Positions 59,354 through 64,000 of a DNA stretch of 64,000 nt are shown piece after piece (position 1 is the first letter of the stretch; every line of letters starts with the position of its first letter). Source of the DNA: Achromobacter aegrifaciens (lineage in GTDB: Bacteria > Pseudomonadota > Gammaproteobacteria > Burkholderiales > Burkholderiaceae_B); NCBI RefSeq assembly GCF_902859735.1, contig NZ_CADIJY010000003.1, positions 587,412 to 651,411 on the forward strand, in the 5' to 3' direction. The notes under the pieces are model-generated. The model saw only the letters and a list, made by a program, of their open reading frames with translations, ran no database searches and had not been told where the DNA came from. The position numbers and the translations under genes are program-made.

Positions 59354-60226
59354 TCACGGGTGTTTGCCTTGGCGGCGCAGTGCGGAGGGCAGGGCCGGCA
59401 GCGTCAGCGAGCGGGGCGGCCGGGCGGCGGGATCGGCTTCGCGATCCGCCATGACAGTGGCCCAGTCCAGCAACTGGAGCTGGCCGTCGTGCGTCTCCGC
59501 CAGGGCGGACAGGCTCTCCACCCAGTCGCCGTCGTTGCAGTAGAGGATCTCGCCCACGTAGCGCAGTTCGGCCTTGTGGATATGGCCGCAGACCACGCCG
59601 TCCAGGCCCCGTCGCCGGGCTTCGCCCGCCAGCGCCTCTTCGAAGTCCGTGATGAAGGACACGGCGTTCTTGACCTTGTGCTTCAGGTATTGCGACAGGG
59701 ACCAGTAATGCAGTCCCAGGCGGTGGCGCAGCCGGTTGAAATGATGGTTGATCCACAGCGCCAGTTGGTAGAGCCCGTCGCCCAGGTGGGCCAGCCAGCG
59801 GCTGTGCTGGATCACGCCGTCGAACTGGTCGCCATGCAGCACCAGCAGGCGCTGCCCCTTGGCGGTGGTGTGCACGTCCTCGTCCAGGATCTCGATGTCG
59901 CCGAAGGCATAGCCAGCGAACTCGCGCGCGAATTCGTCATGGTTGCCCGGGATGAATACGACCCGGGTGCCGTTGCGCGCCTTGCGCAGGATGCGCTGGA
60001 TGACGTCGTTGTGCGCCCGGGGCCAGTGCCAGTGCTTGCGCAGCTGCCAGCCGTCGACGATGTCCCCCACCAGGTAGAGCGTGTCGGAATCGTTGTGGTC
60101 CAGGAAGTCGAGGAGGAATTCCGCCTTGCACCCGGCGGTGCCCAGGTGAATATCGGAAATCCAGAGGGCGCGCCAGTGCGCGGGGCGGATTTCGTTCACG
60201 GTCGCTTTCCCAGGGGCTGTGCTCAT
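59354..60226 (-). CDS. LpxH-like UDP-2,3-diacylglucosamine diphosphatase/metallophosphoesterase
   Basis: A 290-residue calcineurin-like phosphoesterase. The metal motifs are in order: ISDIHLG, LVGDIVDGW, FIPGNHDEF, LHGDQFD and VCGHIHKAE. The order and spacing, with a helical insertion (HHFNRLRHRLGLHYWSLSQYLKHKVKNAV), match the UDP-2,3-diacylglucosamine diphosphatase-related group (COG2908) found beside true LpxH in many proteobacteria. Whether it serves lipid A synthesis is not certain. The start at 60226 is chosen over one 18 bases up because it gives the usual short lead. Confidence 0.88.
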   Translation of the reverse strand: MSTAPGKATVNEIRPAHWRALWISDIHLGTAGCKAEFLLDFLDHNDSDTLYLVGDIVDGWQLRKHWHWPRAHNDVIQRILRKARNGTRVVFIPGNHDEFAREFAGYAFGDIEILDEDVHTTAKGQRLLVLHGDQFDGVIQHSRWLAHLGDGLYQLALWINHHFNRLRHRLGLHYWSLSQYLKHKVKNAVSFITDFEEALAGEARRRGLDGVVCGHIHKAELRYVGEILYCNDGDWVESLSALAETHDGQLQLLDWATVMADREADPAARPPRSLTLPALPSALRRQGKHP

Positions 60227-60304
60227 GCCTGGGAATGAAACCATCCGGCGATGACCGGAACGTGAACGCTGCGTGACGCTGTTGTGACGGCGGGCGAGGT
60301 TCTG

Positions 60305-60331
60305 CGATGCACGGCGGACCGCCGTGCATCG
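60305..60331. other. perfect stem-loop between DUF2167 and LpxH-like genes
   Basis: CGATGCACGGC (60305-60315) and its complement (60321-60331) form an 11-bp stem, 12 with G60316-C60320, over a 3-5 base loop. No T-run follows on either strand. It lies 38 bases after the DUF2167 stop and 79 bases ahead of the LpxH-like start. Confidence 0.55.
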
Positions 60332-60369
60332 GGTTCATGGGTTCGGGGGGCCGCGACCGGAGTCGGCGG

Positions 60370-61278
60370 TCAGGGCTGCTGCGGGTTGGCCTTCTTGGCC
60401 CGCAGGCGCTTCCAGATGCCGCCGCCCAGCGCGGCCGCGGCCAGCAGGCCGACCTTGGCGAACTTGGCCAGGAAGGCGGCGATCACGGCGAACAGGCCCA
60501 GTTTCTTGGCCGCTACGCCAGCCACCAGGGCGGCCAGGCCGTACTCGGCCACCTTGTCGGTCGAGGAGTTGAAGTCGGCGTAGCGCTTGCCTTCGACGTA
60601 GTTCAGGTTGTCCAGCAGGGTCAGCACGGCCGTCTTGTCCTTGGGCACCATGCTCTTCTGCGTGATCAGGTCCAGCGTGATGTAGCCGTCGCGGCCCAGC
60701 GCGTAGGTGTTGTAGTTGACGGTGGGGTTCTCGGTGGCGCTTTCGCCCTTGTGCTTGACCGCGACCGACCAGACCAGGCGCTGCGAGTTGCTGTCGTACT
60801 TCGGCGCCTCGACCCAGCCGTCCATGATCAGTTCGGGGAAGCCGCGCTTCTTGCGCTCTTCGTTGGATTGCTCGGTGCCTTCGCGCAGGCTGTCCAGCAA
60901 TTCGTTGACGTTCCAGTTCTTGGCGTCGTCGTCCTTGATGTAGCCGGCCTTGTCGAAATTGACGGTGATGACCCAATCGTCATCGTCGCTCTTGGGCATC
61001 ACCACGCCCAGCAGGGAAGGATCCTTGCCGTTGCCGTAGGCCGCCATCAGCCGGTCCGCCTGCAGGCGCGGCACGAAGAACATGGATTCGGGCAGATGCA
61101 CGACCGCCTGCTCGCCCAGCTTGACGTCGGCGGGCCCTTCCTGGGCAGCGGCGAAGGCGGCCTTGGTGGCCGCTTCGATTTCCTGTTGGGCGGCGGCGTT
61201 CTGCGCCAGGGCGCCGGCGGGGAGCAGGAACAGGGCGCTGGCGGCGGCCAGCGCAACACGGGAAAGGAAAGCGCGCAT
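60370..61278 (-). CDS. DUF2167 membrane-anchored protein
   Basis: A 302-residue DUF2167 protein. A signal peptide MRAFLSRVALAAASALFLLP with GALA precedes a periplasmic domain, and the C-terminus has hydrophobic spans (AEYGLAALVAGVAAKKLGLFAVIAAFLAKFAKVGLLAAAALGGG) with a basic tail KRLRAKKAN. Family motifs include MFFVPRLQADRLMAAYG, LGVVMPKSDDDDWVITVNFDKAGYIKDDDAKNWN and VEAPKYDSNSQRLVWSVAVKH. E. coli-like relatives are stress-linked in some genomes, but no function is established. The start at 61278 begins the signal peptide. Confidence 0.9.
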   Translation of the reverse strand: MRAFLSRVALAAASALFLLPAGALAQNAAAQQEIEAATKAAFAAAQEGPADVKLGEQAVVHLPESMFFVPRLQADRLMAAYGNGKDPSLLGVVMPKSDDDDWVITVNFDKAGYIKDDDAKNWNVNELLDSLREGTEQSNEERKKRGFPELIMDGWVEAPKYDSNSQRLVWSVAVKHKGESATENPTVNYNTYALGRDGYITLDLITQKSMVPKDKTAVLTLLDNLNYVEGKRYADFNSSTDKVAEYGLAALVAGVAAKKLGLFAVIAAFLAKFAKVGLLAAAALGGGIWKRLRAKKANPQQP

Positions 61279-61425
61279 GATGGTTCTAGGGCGTCTGAAA
61301 AAAGGGGCCCCATTGTCTTTGCGGTCGACTTTCAACTTTCTGAAAGCAAACGGCTAATTCGGCGCACGATGTTGCCGTTTGTCGCAGAATGTATGCGGCG
61401 GGTCGGCTGACGCTGCCGGCGCAGG

Positions 61426-61944
61426 CTAGCGGGCCTTCTTGTGGCGCGGCGCGTTGCGCAGCCGCGTGCCCAGGATGCGATCGTGCAGGAACTGGCCGTC
61501 GGGATCGAACCAGGACCAGACGAAGATGGTGAAGGGCGCGGCGACGATGAACATGTCCATCGAAGGCCAGCCGGTGGCGCTGGCGGCAGCCCACACGACC
61601 GCCGCGCCGGCCAGCACCAGAGGCCAGACCAGGACGTAGCGCAACATCAGGCGGGTCGTGGACGGGGTGTTGCCGTCGCGGTCGACCAGGCGGATGTTCC
61701 AGGTTTTCATGGGCAGGGTCTGGCCGCGGCGGCGCCAGCACAGCACGAAATACGCTCCGATGGCGACGAACAGCCAGGCCTGCCGGGCGCCGCGCAATTC
61801 CAGCGCGTTCTTGCTCTGGGTCAGGGTATCCAGCAAGTAGCCCGCCAGGAACACCACGCCAAACAGCAGCACGGCTTCGTACATCATGCAGGCGAACCGG
61901 CGCAGCCGGTTGGGGGTCTGGTCGAGGAGGGCGTCGGTCGTCAT
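61426..61944 (-). CDS. RDD-family membrane protein
   Basis: A 172-residue protein with an RDD domain: RRFACMMYEAVLLFGVVFLAGYLL (first helix with the Arg), a second helix AWLFVAIGAYFVLCWRRRGQTLPMKTWNIRLVDRDG, and two more helices (VLVWPLVLAGAAVVWAAA; APFTIFVWSWFDPDGQFLHDRILGTRL). The name residues Arg, Asp, Asp are present. RDD proteins are thought to be ion/solute carriers or accessory factors; no function is fixed. It has no close operon partner. Confidence 0.9.
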   Translation of the reverse strand: MTTDALLDQTPNRLRRFACMMYEAVLLFGVVFLAGYLLDTLTQSKNALELRGARQAWLFVAIGAYFVLCWRRRGQTLPMKTWNIRLVDRDGNTPSTTRLMLRYVLVWPLVLAGAAVVWAAASATGWPSMDMFIVAAPFTIFVWSWFDPDGQFLHDRILGTRLRNAPRHKKAR

Positions 61945-61983
61945 GGGTCGCTATTATCCGACAAAGCCCAGGCCTTCCAAGGC

Positions 61984-62034
61984 AAAAAAAAACCCACCGG
62001 TAAGGGCGGGTCTTAAAAGGGGCTATGCAGCCCC
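61984..62034 (-). terminator. two tandem terminators after the small-protein gene
   Basis: On the minus strand the first is GGGGCT-GCAT-AGCCCC (62019-62034) followed by TTTT, the second ACCCGCC with GGTGGGT (arms about 61992-61998 and 62005-62011, one G-U wobble) followed by nine T (61984-61992). They lie 40-90 bases after the stop of the gene at 62074. Confidence 0.8.
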
Positions 62035-62073
62035 CAAGGGGAAAACTGTTCAGGCCGTAAGCCTGGGCCTTGC

Positions 62074-62262
62074 TCAGGCGGCGGAGTGCGCGTTCTTGGC
62101 GCTCGTCTTGCCAGCCAGGGCACGGATGCCGTGGGCCAGCTTACGCAGGCCGGCGGCCAACGCCCGCATCGGGTGCGGACGGAATTGTTCTTCGATAGCC
62201 TGGAGCATCAGTTGGCGCTCGAGTTCGTCGGTCAGGCGGATGGTGTTGTTCGGGTTGATCAC
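62074..62262 (-). CDS. small conserved-looking helical protein, unknown function
   Basis: A 62-residue protein that I do not recognise. It reads (start) INPNNTIRLTDELERQLML then a helical, Ala/Leu/Arg-rich tail HPMRALAAGLRKLAHGIRAL with a basic end. The GTG at 62262 is preceded at five bases by a full Shine-Dalgarno GGAGG (62268-62272 complement); a GTG 12 bases further up has none. A good promoter (TGCACA-17-TATAAT) lies 45 bases ahead and tandem terminators follow, so it is an independent, probably well-expressed gene. The amphipathic basic tail could associate with membrane or nucleic acid. Confidence 0.75.
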   Translation of the reverse strand: MINPNNTIRLTDELERQLMLQAIEEQFRPHPMRALAAGLRKLAHGIRALAGKTSAKNAHSAA

Positions 62263-62305
62263 AATAGCCTCCACGGGCTTGCACTGTTTGTTTAGCTACT
62301 AGGGA

Positions 62306-62342
62306 TAACCCGAATTATAGGGGTTAACCCTGAACTTGTGCA
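62306..62342 (-). promoter_or_regulatory. promoter of the small-protein gene
   Basis: On the minus strand a -35 TGCACA (62342-62337) and a -10 TATAAT (62319-62314) are 17 bases apart. The -10 is flanked by GGGTTAACCC (perfect palindrome, 62321-62330) and GGGTTATCCC (62303-62312), so a repressor may bind here. Confidence 0.6.
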
Positions 62343-62509
62343 AGTGCCTGGTGCATATTGGCAACACCTTGGTGCGATGATGCGCTCAAACGGTGCTGGG
62401 GAAAACCATAAGCAAAGATAAGCGCGCCATGTTGCGGCGCCTTTACAACGCGCTGTTCAAGGGGAAGGGGGGCGCCCGGGGGCCGAAACCTCCCGGGGCG
62501 CAGGGGCGC

Positions 62510-64000
62510 TCAGGCGTCGCGGTAACCGGCCGCGACCAGCTCGAAACCGAACAGGCGGCAGTCCAGCGAACCGTTGTGCAGCGGCACGCGGCGCTTGGGC
62601 TTCAAGCGCATCTGGTTGGGCAAGGTGAGGTCGCTGGTGATGACGTGCAGTTGCCAGCCCGCGAAATTGCGCTTCAGGCAGGTGGCCCAGTCGCGCCACA
62701 GATCCGCGTCCTGTTCCGTCCCCATGCGCTCGCCATAGGGCGGGTTGGTGACGATCCAGCCGTGGTCGGCGGGCGCCGTGACGTGGCGGGCATCGCCGAC
62801 CTCGAAGCGGATCGAGTCTTCGGTCAGCCAGGCGCGTTCGGCGTTGTTGCGGGCGAATTCGATCGCGCGCGGGTCCAGGTCGTAGCCGACCAGCGGCGCG
62901 TCCAGTTGCGGCAGGATGCGCGCGCGGGCATCGTCCTTCAGGTCGCGCCAGCGGTAGGCGTCATGTCCGCGCAGGCGTTCGAAGCCGAACGGGCGCGAGA
63001 TGCCCGGGGGCACGCCGAGGGCGATCCAGGCAGCCTCGATCAGGATGGTGCCCGATCCGCAGAACGGATCCAGCAGCGGGGCGGCCGGATCCCAGCCTGC
63101 CAGCGCCAGCATGCCTGCGGCCAGGTTCTCGCGCAGCGGCGCCTCGCCCTTGTCCAGGCGCCAGCCGCGCTTGAACAGCGACTCGCCCGAGGTGTCCAGG
63201 TAAAGCGTCGCGGTATGCCCGGTCAGGAACAGGTGCACGCGGGCGTCCGGACGCACGGTGTCGATGCTGGGGCGTTCGCCTTCCAGTTCGCGCAGGCGGT
63301 CGCAGATACCGTCCTTGGCGCGCAAATTGCAGTACTGCAGGCTTTGCACCGGGCTCTTGATGGCCGAGGTATCCACGCGCAGGGTCTGCTCCGCGCCGAA
63401 CCAGCGCTCCCAGGGAGTGTCGCGGGCCAGGTCCAGGATGTCGTCTTCGTGCGAAATCTCGGCATGGGCGACCTGCACCAGGATACGGGTCGCCAGGCGC
63501 GAATACAGGTTGGCGCGCTGCACGCCGGCCCAATCGGCCGTGAACGAGCAGCCAGCGCGGCCGGCCTGGGCGTCCTCGAAGCCCAGCGCCTGCATTTCGG
63601 CAGTCAGCGCCTCTTCCAGTCCTTGGGGGCAGGGGGCGAAGATGGGAAATGTTTCCGCCTGGCGGGTTTCGCGCGGACGGCGGCTGCGGGTCTCCACGGC
63701 GGGCTCGCGCCTGCCACGGCCTTCGTCGCGGTCATGTCCATGGTCGCGGGTTTCGGCGAAATCTGCTTCCTGTGCGTGGTCGGGTTCGGGCAGGTACTCA
63801 GGCGCGGGGCCGTCGTCCTCGAACGGGTCGTAGAAGCGTCCCGCCGGCGTCGCGGGCGCGATGTACTGGTCGTCGCGCAGGCGCGGCGCGCGCTGCGGGG
63901 CGCGGCCGGAGCGGCCGCCGGATTCAGTTTCGCGGCGCGGGCTGTCGGCCCGCTTGCGGTCCGTAGCAGGTCGCCCCGATGCCGCCCGGTCCGAGGCGCC
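62510..64000 (-). CDS. THUMP-domain class I 23S rRNA methyltransferase (RlmL-like), 5' end outside window
   Basis: At least 496 residues are in frame to the window edge without a stop. The first 100 or so visible residues are a low-complexity, Arg/Asp/Glu/Pro-rich tail (DRKRADSPRRETESGG and onward). The conserved part begins FPIFAPCPQGLEEALTAEMQALG, then a THUMP domain and a Rossmann methyltransferase domain with LLDPFCGSGTILIEAAWIA (S-adenosylmethionine site) and IVTNPPYGERMG (catalytic N-P-P-Y). This is the layout of the RlmL N-terminal half that makes m2G2445 in 23S rRNA; the RlmK half of E. coli RlmKL is absent. A GTG at 63697 could be an internal start, but the open frame above argues for a longer protein. 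Confidence 0.9.
   Translation of the reverse strand, partial: GASDRAASGRPATDRKRADSPRRETESGGRSGRAPQRAPRLRDDQYIAPATPAGRFYDPFEDDGPAPEYLPEPDHAQEADFAETRDHGHDRDEGRGRREPAVETRSRRPRETRQAETFPIFAPCPQGLEEALTAEMQALGFEDAQAGRAGCSFTADWAGVQRANLYSRLATRILVQVAHAEISHEDDILDLARDTPWERWFGAEQTLRVDTSAIKSPVQSLQYCNLRAKDGICDRLRELEGERPSIDTVRPDARVHLFLTGHTATLYLDTSGESLFKRGWRLDKGEAPLRENLAAGMLALAGWDPAAPLLDPFCGSGTILIEAAWIALGVPPGISRPFGFERLRGHDAYRWRDLKDDARARILPQLDAPLVGYDLDPRAIEFARNNAERAWLTEDSIRFEVGDARHVTAPADHGWIVTNPPYGERMGTEQDADLWRDWATCLKRNFAGWQLHVITSDLTLPNQMRLKPKRRVPLHNGSLDCRLFGFELVAAGYRDA

Overview
The window is a gene-dense, GC-rich stretch of a betaproteobacterial chromosome, most likely family Alcaligenaceae (Achromobacter/Bordetella type). 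The pointers are a Bug-family periplasmic receptor, pepA-holC divergent from lptF, a pyrG/DUF1330/eno/ftsB block, many peptide-type ABC transporters and many LysR/GntR/RpiR regulators. The genus is inferred from this gene content; no rRNA gene is present to confirm it. I found about 59 protein genes, one gene remnant, and no tRNA, rRNA, CRISPR array, insertion sequence or prophage. No gap without a gene exceeds 300 bases.

Layout. 1-5.7 kb (minus strand): M14 deacylase (cut by the window edge), Bug receptor, MFS carrier, Tat-exported aldo/keto reductase, a Bax-inhibitor-1 membrane protein with two tandem terminators, then DUF2486-like, holC and pepA. 7.3-14.8 kb: lptF (without lptG), a LysR regulator divergent from an orphan branched-chain-type binding protein plus mmsA, cysB, a DUF2325 gene behind a Fur-like box, and an NlpC/P60 lipoprotein. 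15-21 kb: prpE-glcG-UMF1 transporter coupled by ATGA overlaps, then acs. 21-33 kb: EamA carrier, threonine aldolase, then a module of omega-aminotransferase, GntR regulator with two DNA-binding domains, C45 acyl-amide hydrolase and a four-gene peptide/opine-type ABC transporter, followed by SDR/P450-like/ABM genes read the other way. 34-38 kb: ETF-ubiquinone oxidoreductase, thioesterase, succinyl-CoA transferase scoAB, elaA. 38.7-49.9 kb: an RpiR regulator followed by iaaA, gsiABCD and three further peptidases (DmpA-type, M55 D-aminopeptidase, M24 Xaa-Pro aminopeptidase), an enlarged version of the iaaA-gsi locus of enteric bacteria. 51-55 kb: pyrG, a kdsA remnant, DUF1330, eno, ftsB. 55-64 kb (minus strand): TadE-like protein, hslO, gamma carbonic anhydrase, acyl-CoA synthetase, LpxH-like phosphatase, DUF2167 and RDD membrane proteins, a small protein with its own promoter, and an RlmL-like rRNA methyltransferase running off the edge.

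How it fits together. The accessory parts are dominated by scavenging of acyl-amides and unusual peptides, with entry of the carbon as acetyl-CoA, propionyl-CoA, semialdehydes and CoA-transfer products. Two points stand out. The 64-codon frame between pyrG and the DUF1330 gene carries both the N-terminal signature and an internal signature of KdsA, so it looks like an internally deleted kdsA whose stem-loop may now end the pyrG transcript. The C45 hydrolase/omega-aminotransferase/GntR module has a 26-bp near-perfect palindrome at the aminotransferase promoter with a matching half-site at the hydrolase promoter, and may be a pathway for beta-alanyl or other omega-amino amides.
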